From positions 1,943,501 through 2,007,500 of the forward strand of contig NC_089438.1 in the NCBI RefSeq assembly GCF_026210795.1: a DNA stretch of 64,000 bases, given 5' to 3'. Under the pieces are notes generated by a model that saw nothing but the letters and a program-made list of their open reading frames with translations, did no database searches and was not told the origin of the DNA. How positions within the stretch are numbered: the first letter of the stretch is position 1; each line of letters starts with the position of its first letter. This DNA comes from Rhizophagus irregularis (taxonomy: Eukaryota > Glomeromycota > Glomeromycetes > Glomerales > Glomeraceae). Both the position numbers and the translations under genes were made by a program. Below are positions 1 through 11,041 of this stretch, one piece after another.

Positions 1-2194
1 CCAATTTTGCACCTAATTGTTTGAGATCAGATGATGTTGATATCGTAAGTATGTTATTTCCATCTGAAATAGGGAATGGAATTTTCTGACACATCTGTGC
101 TATATAAAAGGCGAGCGGTGTCAAGAAACCAGTATCTATAATAGTTTTAGCCAACCTTGCCGAACTACGCCGTACATTTTTGTTAAGATTGATGTTATAT
201 AATCTTGACTTTCTGAGAGTATCGAATCCGCTCATTAGCAATACATCACTTTCAGATGGTATAACAGATAGCTCGATACCAGACAAATTGGTAATAAGTT
301 GTGATATAACACATAAATCGACATCGTTATCAAGTTGAAGTTGATTAATAACATATTGTAAAATACTTCTGAGATCGATTGGTTCATATTTCCGACAGAT
401 CTGTCCACAAAATAAAGAGATATTTTGTAACCAATCAACCATATTGATTCCATCATCTTTAATCCTAGGCTTATCGCTAGCTAAAATTTCAAGCATAAGA
501 TAACTCAAGACATCATAAGCAAAATCGCTCAGATATCTACAAGCTTCGACCACAGGAGTTATCATATTTGGATAACGTTGAACCTGGTCTAAAGCTATTG
601 AATAAACAATGGCAGGGTTTCCCGTAGCCAATTTTGAAATTTCACGACCTTTCTGACGATAATTGTCATCAGTGATCCTTTTCATTATGCCTCTTGCTTT
701 CCTAATTATATTAGTCTTTAAATCTTTTAAAGTTGGATGCAAATTGTAACTCTCACTCTTCCATTCTCCGTAAATCCCGTACCTTATTTCGTATGGATAA
801 TGACACAACACATCCCAAAAATCAGTAATTACTCCTGGGTTCGTCTCACACATTGATATGCTTGGTAAAATTACAGATCTTATGATATCAAGCCAAGCTG
901 TTTCCACTTGATAAATATTAGGGGTTGACCTTGAAATCGTGAGATGCCTAAGAGCGAGCCTTAGGATTTTAGTGAACAATATGATATCGTCATTAAAGAA
1001 GGGTGACACGAGATTTAACAATTCTCGACCTTCTTCAAGAATTAGTTCACCAATAGTGTTAAACATTGGTATGCTGTCACTCCAACGATGGTACCAAGAT
1101 CCAGGGAAAGTTGGAGACTTTCTTGATCCTAAGATATTCGGAGCTATTGGGGCATAAATTGGTTCAATAGATATATGTAGTAATTCACAAACTTTATGAG
1201 CTATTTCCGGATGTATGTGAGGTAACTGATAAATATAATATCGAGCGTGATATAAATCACCAATGCTAAGAAGAGCACAGGCAAGTCCAAGTTCATGTCT
1301 ATGCTGAACCTCCAACAGATTTTTCCATTCCATTTCTTCGGTTATTTCATCAACCATAATATGCGGATGAAGATCGCCAACACTAACAAGTCCTCGGTGT
1401 ATTAAGAGAGCGGATACTTCATAAAGGGATTCGAACACGTTTGGTATCATGTCATCACCTTCATATCTTTGATATTTAGTTCCAAGTAGCTGAGCACAAG
1501 AAGGATTTCCTAAATCATTTTCCCACATGAATGATTGATCATGATTATTTCCATTAGAAATTTGTGGAGGCTCAGGTTTCCACGGAGAAATCTCCAATAA
1601 ACGTAAAAAGAATTCGTGGTGCTCTCTAACATTAACTACAAATACGTCGAGAATCAAATCTAAGACCCTATTTGGATCAAGATGAAAGTACCCTATTAAC
1701 ATTTTAATTTGTTCAAGGAGACTATTTGCTCGTTCATTTAACGCCGCTTCAGTCTCGGCTATGTACTCTGGATCACAGTGCTGAGCTAGTTCACATATTA
1801 ACTTTGCATATCCTTCATTCTCTTCCCTTAACAGATTATACTTTTGTTGTTTATATAACATAGATGTGTTAATTCGTACAAGTCTCCGGTTGAATATCTT
1901 CTCGTCAACGAGACCAGTTGCAGCAAGTAAAGAAACCTCAAGTCTAGTCTTGAATTGTTTTATATCAATTATTTTCTTTGAAAAAATATATTTTACAATA
2001 CTTGCGAGTTTTGTTCGGTATTCAGTATTTAAGTCATCCTGAAAAGTAGATTCGATATACCAGATGGTATCCAGTATTATGTCTTTGTCTGTCTCAGAGA
2101 GACTTTGTGTGTTTGAAAAAAGCTGATCAAGACTGTTCAAAGGTTTTCTTCCTTGTACGATTTGAATAAAAGCTTGACGAAAAGTATCTTCCAT
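1..2194 (-). CDS. THO2: THO complex subunit 2 (THOC2/THO2), 5' part, runs off the window
   Basis: The N-terminal 731 codons of the largest THO subunit. THO couples transcription to mRNP packaging and export in the nucleus (TREX complex). The frame is open on the minus strand from ATG at 2194 to base 2, with no stop and no intron; I checked every line of sequence in this frame. Family recognition rests on the block MLYKQQKYNLLREENEGYAK (about residues 91-110), on 'LDPNRVLDLILDVF' and on 'ITPVVEACRYLSDFAYDVLSY', all close to animal THOC2. The C-terminal half is missing because the window ends, not because the gene is broken. The start is the first ATG, and the upstream neighbour SNAPC1 lies on the same strand with its stop 657 bases away. 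An ORF finder that needs a stop codon would miss this gene. Confidence 0.93.
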   Translation of the reverse strand, partial: MEDTFRQAFIQIVQGRKPLNSLDQLFSNTQSLSETDKDIILDTIWYIESTFQDDLNTEYRTKLASIVKYIFSKKIIDIKQFKTRLEVSLLAATGLVDEKIFNRRLVRINTSMLYKQQKYNLLREENEGYAKLICELAQHCDPEYIAETEAALNERANSLLEQIKMLIGYFHLDPNRVLDLILDVFVVNVREHHEFFLRLLEISPWKPEPPQISNGNNHDQSFMWENDLGNPSCAQLLGTKYQRYEGDDMIPNVFESLYEVSALLIHRGLVSVGDLHPHIMVDEITEEMEWKNLLEVQHRHELGLACALLSIGDLYHARYYIYQLPHIHPEIAHKVCELLHISIEPIYAPIAPNILGSRKSPTFPGSWYHRWSDSIPMFNTIGELILEEGRELLNLVSPFFNDDIILFTKILRLALRHLTISRSTPNIYQVETAWLDIIRSVILPSISMCETNPGVITDFWDVLCHYPYEIRYGIYGEWKSESYNLHPTLKDLKTNIIRKARGIMKRITDDNYRQKGREISKLATGNPAIVYSIALDQVQRYPNMITPVVEACRYLSDFAYDVLSYLMLEILASDKPRIKDDGINMVDWLQNISLFCGQICRKYEPIDLRSILQYVINQLQLDNDVDLCVISQLITNLSGIELSVIPSESDVLLMSGFDTLRKSRLYNINLNKNVRRSSARLAKTIIDTGFLTPLAFYIAQMCQKIPFPISDGNNILTISTSSDLKQLGAKL

Positions 2195-2850
2195 ATTACA
2201 AAATTACAGTGAAAAATTAGTCAACTTTAAAAGTAAATAAAAGATTTAATTTGACAAGTACTTTTCAATAAGTCGAGATAAGATTAGTTTTTTTTATTAT
2301 TTTAGTATAAAAAAATCTCGTTTTGGTTAAAATGAACCTTTTTCGATTGCGAACTACTCAATTTACAAGTGTGAGAGAAGTTGAAAATAATTTACAGTGA
2401 TGACATCATAAAAAATTCGAACATTGAATTTTATTCACAAATCATTAATCATGCGACAATATTTCGAAACTGCGCCACACGTGAAGAACGAAATTTTAAA
2501 ATTGGAATTGATTTAAGTGATTTGCAAATAAAGTATGTAAAGTATGATATTAAAGATATAAATTCGAATTTATATCAACTTTACAAAAATTCGCGTCTGA
2601 AACTTTTCTCCCTAAATTATAAAAGAATCACGTAATTTGTGAGCAATTCATAGCCGTAATAAAACCATATAAATTTATAATATTTAAATCTTACACCGTT
2701 GAAAAGTCAAGTTTTTAACTTCCACCGAATTCTTTAATGAACTCAACCCGCGATATTTAAGCTATTGTTACAAATTAGATTAAAGAAATTCACGTTTTTA
2801 CATATAAACAACTTACCAATACCAAGTCCTATTACAAGTCAATTGAAAGA
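2195..2850. other. intergenic, THO2 upstream region / SNAPC1 downstream region
   Basis: AT-rich spacer holding the likely THO2 promoter and the SNAPC1 3' end. An 84-codon open frame on the plus strand (2381-2635) begins with TTG and has no recognisable motif. I see no convincing gene here. Confidence 0.5.
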
Positions 2851-3948
2851 TCAACTATCCTTTCTCGCTGTCCGATTTTCAAGAGATGATAAAACTTTTG
2901 CAGGTGGTGGCGGAGCTTTCATACTAAAAGTTCTAGATCTTTTCTCATCTCTTTCTGCTGCCTTTAATGTTGCTCTCAACGAAAATGGAACAAATTGACG
3001 ATTTGACCTCTGATATGATTGTAAACGCAATTCATTTCGGACGTCAAAGGCAGTTCGTTGACATTCAACGTTTTTTGAATTTCCTTCTAACAAAGTTTTA
3101 GCTCTTGTCAAATATTCAAACCGCTCAGATTTCATGTTTTCTAATTTAACTTTAAGATTATCATTAAAGTGTTCATTCGTTGCGCTCAATGGTTCTAACA
3201 ATGTAAAGGGGTCAAATGGTTGCCCAATGGGATGATTATCTATACTGCGACGAATTACTATATTAGAAGCAACTTTTGCCAAATCTGTGCCCATTAATTT
3301 GTTTCTTTTTGAATAATATTGTTGAGCTATATCATCTCCATCTTCCAAAATATCCGTATTCCCTAGTCCACCAACAGGAGATATACTTATTTCGTGAATT
3401 ATATTATCGAAATCGTTTGTTGCTTTTCTTTTTATTCCTTTCTTTAATATTGTCCCACAGGGATCAATATCGGAAACGAACTCGAAGACACGTTCCTTTC
3501 TCATTTTTTCATATATATAAACCGCATCATGAAGATCATATTGTTTACAGTATTTGTAAAGTTCAAAAATCTGTTGCCATGTTGCATAAGTAAGGCGAAT
3601 TCTCTCTTTAAGGAAAACTTCTGGTTGTGTGAAGTATAAAAGATATAACCCATATAATATGCCTAATTTTATCTCAAGCAAGCGCGTATTCATAACATTA
3701 TAAGATAAAAAAATTTGATATAGCGTTTGCATGAACACCGGTCTGCCAAGTTTCTCTGGACAAGCGAAATGAATTAAAGAAAATGTCCTTTCTTTCCAAA
3801 CATCAGTAAATGAAGTGAAATCATAAGCTTGCTTTTTTTGATAAGAAATCATTAACGTTTTAACATCTTGTTCGAGAGCAGATCGGGAAATGACCTCAAT
3901 TCCGAGAATAATCTGATCATTCTTAATAGTATGTGCTTGAGAATTCAT
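2851..3948 (-). CDS. SNAPC1: snRNA-activating protein complex subunit 1 (SNAP43-like)
   Basis: Single-exon gene of 365 residues. SNAPC1 is part of the complex that binds the proximal sequence element of snRNA promoters and supports transcription by RNA polymerases II and III. The conserved N-terminal core is easy to see: 'FTDVWKERTFSLIHF' (about residues 47-61), 'LEIKLGILYGLYLLYFTQP', 'RIRLTYATWQQIFELYKY', 'DLHDAVYIYEKMRKERVFEF', which follow human SNAP43 in order and spacing. The C-terminal half is basic and low in conservation, with a proline run (APPPPAKV) near the end, as is usual for this family. The ATG at 3948 is chosen because the longer open frame begins with TTG two codons upstream. 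It is divergent from the succinyl-CoA ligase gene across 177 bases. Budding yeast lacks this subunit. Confidence 0.88.
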   Translation of the reverse strand: MNSQAHTIKNDQIILGIEVISRSALEQDVKTLMISYQKKQAYDFTSFTDVWKERTFSLIHFACPEKLGRPVFMQTLYQIFLSYNVMNTRLLEIKLGILYGLYLLYFTQPEVFLKERIRLTYATWQQIFELYKYCKQYDLHDAVYIYEKMRKERVFEFVSDIDPCGTILKKGIKRKATNDFDNIIHEISISPVGGLGNTDILEDGDDIAQQYYSKRNKLMGTDLAKVASNIVIRRSIDNHPIGQPFDPFTLLEPLSATNEHFNDNLKVKLENMKSERFEYLTRAKTLLEGNSKNVECQRTAFDVRNELRLQSYQRSNRQFVPFSLRATLKAAERDEKRSRTFSMKAPPPPAKVLSSLENRTARKDS

Positions 3949-4125
3949 ATGCAAGAATTGGATTGATTAGAAATTTGGTTTTTTTTACTATTGAAGTAGG
4001 TTTTTTTTAATAAACAATGGCCTCACTCACGTGAAAAAGTAGAGATTTAGATCATTTAGATGTGATCGCCATACAGTGTTTTATTTTACAATCGTTTTTT
4101 ACACTTTCGACTTTTATGTTAGAAA
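3949..4125. promoter_or_regulatory. bidirectional promoter region SNAPC1 / succinyl-CoA ligase alpha
   Basis: 177 bases separate the two divergent start codons. A palindromic CACGTG (E-box/G-box core) lies at 4028-4033, and T-runs flank both starts. Shared promoter function is inferred from the geometry. CACGTG-type words also occur in local transposons, so the motif alone is weak evidence. Confidence 0.4.
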
Positions 4126-5695
4126 ATGATCAGCTTTAAGAATTCATTCTATCGTTCACTAAAACCAAAAGCGCAATTTGGTAAATCAATATTAAATATT
4201 GGAAATTAAGTTATTAATAGTATTAATTATGATAAATATTTAAAATTAGCATTACGTAGAGGATTTTCTTACAGTGCCATTCGGTCTGCTAGTTATGAGG
4301 ATACCGTTAAAAATATGCGTTTAACTAAAGACTCTCGTGTTATATGTCATGGTTTTACTGGAAAACAGGTTGGGAGTTATTTTTGTAATGACATTACTTT
4401 CAAGCTGGTGTTTGATTAAGAAAGGTCCGCGGATAATAACGCGTATAAATTAATTCTAATTGAATTCAATCATTCTACCATTTTTAATTCACCCTATTCA
4501 ACCACCAATTTATTTAATTGTTTTATTTTTTTTATATATATATCGTAGGGAACTTTTCATTCAAAACAAGCGATAGAATATGGTACAAATATGGTGGGTG
4601 GAGTTTCACCTAATAAAGGTGGACAAACTCACTTGGGATTACCAGTATTCAGCACTACAGCTGAAGTAAGTTTATGTAGAAATTTTACCTGTTAAAAAGT
4701 TTCTTAATTGTAATGATTATTTTTATTTTATGATTTTTGATTAGGCAGCTAAAGAATTAAAACCAGATGCTACAGCAATTTATGTTCCTCCACCAGCTGC
4801 AGCTGCGGCAATTTTAGATAGTATTGAAGCAGAAATTCCCTTGATTGTTACCATTACTGAGGGAATTCCTCAACAGGATATGGTCAAGGTGCATAGCATA
4901 TCCAAATGCAAGTAAAAAGAGTTTATAACGTATTTAACTTATGTAATTAATTAATGATAGGTTGTGAAAGTTTTGAAATCTCAAAGTAAATCACGTCTTA
5001 TAGGACCAAATTGTCCCGGTATTATTGCACCAGGAGCATGTAAAATAGGTATTATGCCAGCTCATATTCATCAAAAAGGTAAAGTTGGCGTAGTTTCGCG
5101 TTCAGGAACTTTAACTTATGAAGCTGTCAACCAGACAACTCAGGCAAATCTTGGACAAACTTTATGTGTGGGTATTGGAGGTGATCCATTTAACGGAACA
5201 AACTTTGTAGATTGTCTAAAATTATTCTTAGAAGATGATAGCACGGAAGGTTTGTAATTTCCGTATAAGAAAAAAGAAACAAGAGGGATTTTTTAAATAA
5301 TAAATTTCACTTATAGGTATTATATTAATTGGAGAAATTGGTGGATCTGCTGAAGAGGAAGCAGCAGAATATTTGAAGCAACATAATTTGACTCGTAAAC
5401 AACCAAAACCCGTAGTATCTTTCATTGCAGGATTAACTGCACCGCCGGGTCGCCGAATGGGACACGCAGGAGCTATTATAGCTGGTGGTAAAGGTGGAGC
5501 TACTGATAAAATTAAAGCATTAGAAAATGCTGGAGTTGTTGTATCAAGAAGTCCTGCTAGACTTGGAATTCACTTAAGAGAAGTAAGAAACTCTGACCAA
5601 TTACGTGTTATGTAGTTGTGACTTATAGTTTTTAAGATAGTGATTTATAAATTTTTTTTTTTTAACAGGAAATGGAAAAACTCGGATTGGCTTAA
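4126..5695 (+). CDS. succinyl-CoA ligase (ADP/GDP-forming), alpha subunit, mitochondrial
   Basis: TCA-cycle enzyme making succinate and ATP/GTP from succinyl-CoA; the alpha chain carries the CoA-binding fold and the phosphorylated histidine. Seven exons: 4126-4180, 4250-4368, 4549-4665, 4745-4888, 4961-5249, 5317-5582, 5669-5695, giving 338 residues. All junctions are GT-AG and keep frame. The N-terminus (about residues 1-30) is rich in Ser, Arg, Lys and Phe with few acids, like a mitochondrial presequence. Family blocks: '[20 protein letters not shown]', '[15 protein letters not shown]', '[15 protein letters not shown]', '[10 protein letters not shown]', and '[11 protein letters not shown]' with the catalytic His near residue 291. 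If intron 1 were not removed the frame would hit TAA at 4207-4209. If intron 6 were retained the protein would end at 5615. It is convergent with the ZCCHC8-like gene, 132 bases between stops. Confidence 0.93.
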
Positions 5696-5827
5696 ATTTT
5701 TTCAATTTTATTCAACACTGTTCCTATTTTTTAGAAATTATTTATCGCAATATTACAAATCTGCAAAATATTTATCATTACAAAGAGTGATTTGAATAAC
5801 TTTATACCCTTAAATAAATAAATTATT

Positions 5828-7732
5828 TTAGTCGGAAAGATCCATGTCTTCCACACAATCTTCGTCATAAGATATCTCATTATTTCGATGATTCACATTT
5901 TTGTTCTGAAGTGTCCGCTGTTGTTGTTTAAATGAATCTGTTTTTGATATGATTGAATCATCCTTTTTCCATAATAGTGATGATTTATCTACCTTATAAT
6001 GTTCTTGGGATTGAATAAACATTGCTTCAAATTTTGAAGTAGAATTATCTGCTTCAAGTGAAGGTATTGTCCCGGGAGGTGGTGGCTGCACATCGGAACT
6101 AGGTGTAAATATTCCGGGAGGTGGCACACCAAAACTGTATGTAATTATCCCCGGAGGTGGTGGCTGTAATTCTAAATTACTTGATATTATCCAAGGTGGA
6201 ACATTACTTGTACTTCCAGGTGGTTGTGGCTGTTCATAACTATACCAGTCTGAATATCCATTATAATACCAACCTGACGTGGTCGGATAACACACATAAT
6301 TTTCTTTGGTATTTTTGGTATAAAATGCAAATTGTTCTTTATCATTATAATTATTTGTTTTTCTAACAGTCACATTAGTCCTATTTTCAAATTTTGCGAA
6401 ATCTAAGTTTAATCCGGGATAATAAACTAATGGAACTTTCTTTTTCTTCTCTTGTTGAAGTTCCTGAGTTCCTTGGATTTCTTTCTCAAAAGTCTCTTTC
6501 TGAGATTCCATGTAAAATTTTATTAATTCCTCTTTAGTGTTGTTGGTGACACCCTCTCTTATTTCTAAACAATTTTCCCTATCCTTTGAATCATCATTCT
6601 CGGAATTATTACCTGTTAAATCGCTGCTAATACTAGAAACTTCCAATGAATCATTGCTATCACTCCTATTATTATCATAAATTTTTAATGTAGCTGAATT
6701 CCACTTTTCCTCTTCCAATTTAGATAATCTATCTTTTTTAGGTTTTAGTGGATCTAAAATTAAAATAAAATATCAGAACAAAAAGTTCATAACCCATTTC
6801 TTTAAATTATCATAATTACCATCTCCTTCATTATCTCCCCAATACCCTGGTGGATAGCCGTAAACTCTCATTCTCTTATAATAAGGAGGTTCGTCCTCAC
6901 TTTCCAATATTCCTAAAGCATCTTTTAACACATCACTTATAACACCTGGTAAAAAAATGTTAAAAATAAAATCTTTTTCGTATTCAATAAAATATCTACT
7001 ATTAAATTGTTGTCTTCCATTATTAGATTTACTATCTTGTTCATTATTAAATTTTTCTTTATTTATTTTAATTAATTTTTCATCTAAAGGTAATGGACAA
7101 TTATAATATGAATGATATGGAGATGAACAGTTAAAGCATTTTCTTACTGATATTATTAGACTAAAAACAAAATAAAATTAATTTATGAAAATTAAATAAT
7201 TAATAAGAAAAAAAAATGTTACACACCTTTTATCTACATTGTTGTTTAATTTGAATGTTTCGATTTCGTCATCTTTTTCTTTTTCCTCGTAACCAAGTAC
7301 GCAATCCGTAATTCTTTCATAAATTATTGAATCCTCATTGATTAAACAATTATCATCATAATTATTCTTCGTTTCAATTATAATAGCAATTGCTTCATTA
7401 TCATTCTTTTCTTCTTCACATATTATCTCTTTATTACAACTTGTCACTTCATGATCAATATATATTATCGTATCCCTTTTGAATGAATATGAACTATGTT
7501 TTTGTGGTAATATAGAAATATAAGGAGTAAAATGTAAATGTGGGGATACTTCTGGCGAAGATATTTCATGCTTTACTAAAAAATTAGCTTCTTTTAATGG
7601 TAAGCTATTATTAAGATGATCCTGAGAAATTTGAGAAGGAAAAGAACGTTGAATGTTTTCATCGTAATACAAATTTCGTTTGTGAAAATGATTTCGGTGA
7701 ACTCGATCTATTTGATTGAGGTTTTCTTCCAT
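5828..7732 (-). CDS. ZCCHC8-like protein: CCHC zinc knuckle plus PSP domain
   Basis: Three exons (7732-7227, 7160-6820, 6753-5828), 590 residues. A CX2CX4HX4C zinc knuckle has Cys177, Cys180, His185 and Cys190. It is followed by a PSP domain (about 218-277) containing 'PGVISDVLKDALGI', 'YKRMRVYGYPPGYW'. This order and spacing match ZCCHC8, the scaffold of the nuclear exosome targeting (NEXT) complex that feeds RNA to the MTR4 helicase and the exosome. The C-terminal third has repeated proline stretches (PPPPG, VPPPG) and an acidic end, also as in ZCCHC8. The first 170 residues are unlike anything I recognise and are rich in acids, His and Asn. ATG at 7732 is chosen because the frame extends upstream only to a GTG. 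A NEXT role is inferred from domains; other PSP proteins (SF3B2) lack the zinc knuckle. Confidence 0.82.
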
Positions 7733-9229
7733 TTCAATAGATAAATAGAGAATAAAAATATAAATATCCACTAATAGACAAGTACCCCTTTTTCGTGGCA
7801 GCAGTAAACTACCCGGAGTAAATAGTCACGAAATGGCCGGCATTACGACATTTGGCTGGAATTAAGAATGACGTACATGTGATATAGTTATTACAGATAC
7901 TGATCGCCTGAAATTAATTAATTTCGGCCAGAATTAGAACCACTTGATTTTTGCCTAAATTAATTGATGCCAAATTGAAATATTAATCATGTGATTTTCT
8001 TTGATTTTCTTGATCAAACCTCTACTATATATCAAACTTTAACTTCAAATCATGAGTTTAATATATTAAGATTTGACTGTAAAAAATGAAAAAATGTGTA
8101 AAAAGATAAAAAAAAAATCAAATGGAATTAAATATAATAAAGGAACTTTTCTTTTATTATGGCAAGCATTGATCAAATTTTTAAGCAGTTTTTAATAGTC
8201 ATCTAAAAATTATGTTGGATTTTTTTATTAGAAAATAGAATCCACCATTCCACTTACTACTAATAGATATCACCATAGAAAAATTTAACTTTTATATAAA
8301 ACCTTATATATATATAGTTATCCTTCCTTATAATCACATGTCTTAGAACTGTCAAATGCTATGATTATAGGGAAGTATTCTTATAATAAAGTCCTTCCAT
8401 ATAGTCACATATATATAACAATATGAGAAAATGTAACTATATTTTTTTATCCAATTAAAATTAGTGAAACATCAACAAGAATCGGTGATATGTTTTTTAT
8501 TTTTTTAAAAAAAATAATTTTTTCTTTTTTTTAAAAAAATATAATGTTTTATTATTATTATATTAAATATTACGAATTAATACAAAAAAATAGAATACAT
8601 TTATCTGAAATTGATTTTATCATTAAAAAAATTATAGCCATAACTCGATATAACGATTCAGGATTATACATACTGCTCAAATTATTTTGGGATGTCATAA
8701 TTATAATTTGGGATGTCGTAATTCATTTAATTTATATATAATTTACTATGTAAAGTGCTAAAATAATTTGAGATGTCATAATTGAATTTGGAATTTTACT
8801 TATAATTACGGCAATCCAAAATAATTTGAGTGGCATATATATTTAGAATAAACTAATTTTAGCCTATAACAAACTTTTTTCTTAAACTAAACTATTTATA
8901 ATCAATTATATCACTATACACTGACTTTATTATAAATTTTGTGATATTACATATAACAAAGTTAATTATAAAACCAGTCATACTTATTATTTGTGATAAA
9001 CTGATACCATACTAATTCTAGCCAGAATTAACTTAGTTTCAGTTGGCATTATTCAATACAGCAGACCACTAATTCTCAATTTCAGTGCATTTATTTACAA
9101 GTTTCTGTATAATAACATTATATTGAACTATTGGTATTATAAACACATTTTAAGGTAATAAAATTTGACTTTATATTGATATACTTTTTAAATATACTGT
9201 TTTTATACTTTTCAATATATCAATTGGTA
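7733..9229. other. intergenic with degenerate repeat debris
   Basis: Upstream region of the ZCCHC8-like gene, then very AT-rich DNA. The word GGCCAGAATTA and its inverse recur (about 7850, 7920, 9010), as they do in fold-back elements further right. Short direct and inverted copies of 'ATTTGGGATGTCATAATT' lie at about 8685-8830. I see no gene. Confidence 0.5.
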
Positions 9230-9647
9230 TACAGTCAAACCTCGATATAACGAACTCGCGGTTCAAGGGCAAAAGTTCGTTATATAGTAGAAGTTCGGTA
9301 TGTAAATTTTTTTTGTGTACCAAACTCCATAAGTTTTACAGTAACAGTTCGGTATATAAAGTTATCACGTGATTAAAGAATATTAATTTTGGCCAGAAAT
9401 TAAGATTTAACAGTATAAATTATGTGAAATTTCAACCACGTGATCAAGTTCGGTATATAAAGAATTTTTTTTATATGCTTTATTATAAACGGTAAATCAT
9501 AAAAGTTCGGTATACGTTATATCGAGTTTATATGAAATTCGGTATATCGAGATTTTTTTAAATAATATGAACCCAGTTTTTAAAAAAAAGTTCGGTAAGT
9601 CAAGAGTTCGTTATATTGTGGGTTCGTTATATTGAGGTCAGACTGTA
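9230..9647. mobile_element. pogo/Tc1-type MITE
   Basis: A 418-bp non-coding element with terminal inverted repeats: left TACAGTCAAACCTCGATATA, right end the inverse of TACAGTCTGACCTCAATATA, both continuing into ACGAA, with TA at each outer edge. Inside, the word TTCGGTATA and relatives recur at least five times in both orientations. A second degraded right end (…TTATATTGAATTCTGACTGTA) follows at about 9710-9736. TIR sequence and TA target suggest mobilisation by a pogo/mariner-type transposase, such as the Tigger relative decaying next to it. Confidence 0.8.
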
Positions 9648-9738
9648 ATAGAAATATTTGATTTATTATCAAATATTTGATATAATGATCTAAAATAACT
9701 TGAACAGAGGGTTTGTTATATTGAATTCTGACTGTATA

Positions 9739-10042
9739 ATAGGACCCCGGATATCTCCAAAACAGGTCATAAGTCACACTTTCGGCAGATTGGCCCATTT
9801 TTTTTTTAAAAGCTCAAAAAATCGTTTTTTGTAAATATCTCGGCATCCAGTGGTCCAATTTTGATGAACATTTTTTTAAATTGTAGAGCTAAATGAGGGC
9901 TACAAAATAAAAAAAAGTTCATTAAAATTGAATTACTGGATGCTGAGATATTTACAAAAAACGATTTTTTGAGTTTCAGCAAAAAGGGGCGTTTTTGGCC
10001 AAAAGTCCATTATGACCTTTATATTAGATATCCGGGGTCCTG
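9739..10042. mobile_element. fold-back MITE with GGACCCCGGATATC ends
   Basis: About 300 bp. Left end AGGACCCCGGATATCTCC and right end …ATATCCGGGGTCCT are inverse copies. The arms continue almost to the centre ('AAAAAATCGTTTTTTGTAAA' against 'TTTACAAAAAACGATTTTTT', then 'GCATCCAGT' against 'ACTGGATGC'), so the element could fold into one long hairpin. Flanked by TA. Confidence 0.8.
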
Positions 10043-10349
10043 TATAACAAAATATTAATTATTCAAAAATTTATCAAGTGTATTTTGTTTTCTTGAATTA
10101 GTTTCTTTAACTTTTATCAAATAAAGATATTTTCAAAAAATATGTAAACCATTAGTATTAAATTGAGCTGAATTATTTTGCTATTCAAAATATTTAATAA
10201 AAGTTTGCAAATTATTAACTGTTTGTTGTGTTGATATAATAGGTATTTCTTCATTAGAAGTATCACTATTATCTTCATTTTCTTCAGAGTGTACAAGATT
10301 TATAATTTGTTTATTGGTAAAAATATCTTCAGTTGGAATAGGAGAATCA

Positions 10350-10516
10350 TATATGGGGACACGCACAGCAAAACAAGGGGATAGGATCTAAAAATTTTTT
10401 TTTGAGATTTTATTACAACTGTAATTTTTGGATAAATTGGAGCATAATTATTATATGAACTTAAGAAATTTTTTTTTGAGGCTATCCCCTTGTTTTGCTG
10501 TGCTTGTCCCCATATA
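10350..10516. mobile_element. 167-bp fold-back MITE inside the transposase pseudogene
   Basis: Inverted ends TATATGGGGACACGCACAGC and the inverse of TATATGGGGACAAGCACAGC. The match runs for about 36 bases (…AAAACAAGGGGATAG) with a few mismatches. It sits between the coding fragments 'LPEIDN' and 'PTEDIF' of the Tigger C-terminus, which were contiguous before insertion. The target looks like TA or TATA. Confidence 0.8.
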
Positions 10517-11041
10517 TTATCAATTTCTGGTAAATTCAAAAGATATTCAATTTCTTCTTCAAAGTCAGACTTCTGATCCACATCATTTGTACCATTATCT
10601 ATATTATCTTTATTTATATTAGATGGAAGAATTTCAGTTTTTTTTAACAATTTTGAATAGTTATTTCTGTAATATTATTCTATGATTTGGCAATTTGATT
10701 AATTGCTTCTTTAATATTTAGCTTATTTCTAATTAAACATCCCTTATTATTAATATAAATTCTAAAAAAAAAAGATTTTTTTTTAGACTTACTTTTCTTG
10801 ATTAATTTTTCTATCAAACTAATAAATCAAATATCCACAAAATTCCCATTTATATTTAGCTTTAAAATTTTGAATAATTTCTGCAACTATAAGTTGAAGA
10901 TGAGATGAGGTATTAAGAAAAAAATAAACAAACTTTACATTAGTAAGCTTAATATCAGGTTTTTTTTATTATTATTTGATTTGTTTTTTTCCTATTTGAG
11001 TAGAATTTGATGATTCAGCAATATTTTCTTCTTCACTACTA

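Noticed and set aside
2381-2635. 84-codon plus frame upstream of THO2
   Set aside because: Starts with TTG, has no ATG near its beginning, no family motif, and lies in a promoter-sized gap.
2765-3593. Plus-strand frames opposite SNAPC1
   Set aside because: They are antisense shadows of a clearly conserved protein.
4126-4260. In-frame TAA early in succinyl-CoA ligase, suggesting a pseudogene
   Set aside because: A normal GT-AG intron (4181-4249) removes it and joins exons in frame; all later exons are intact.
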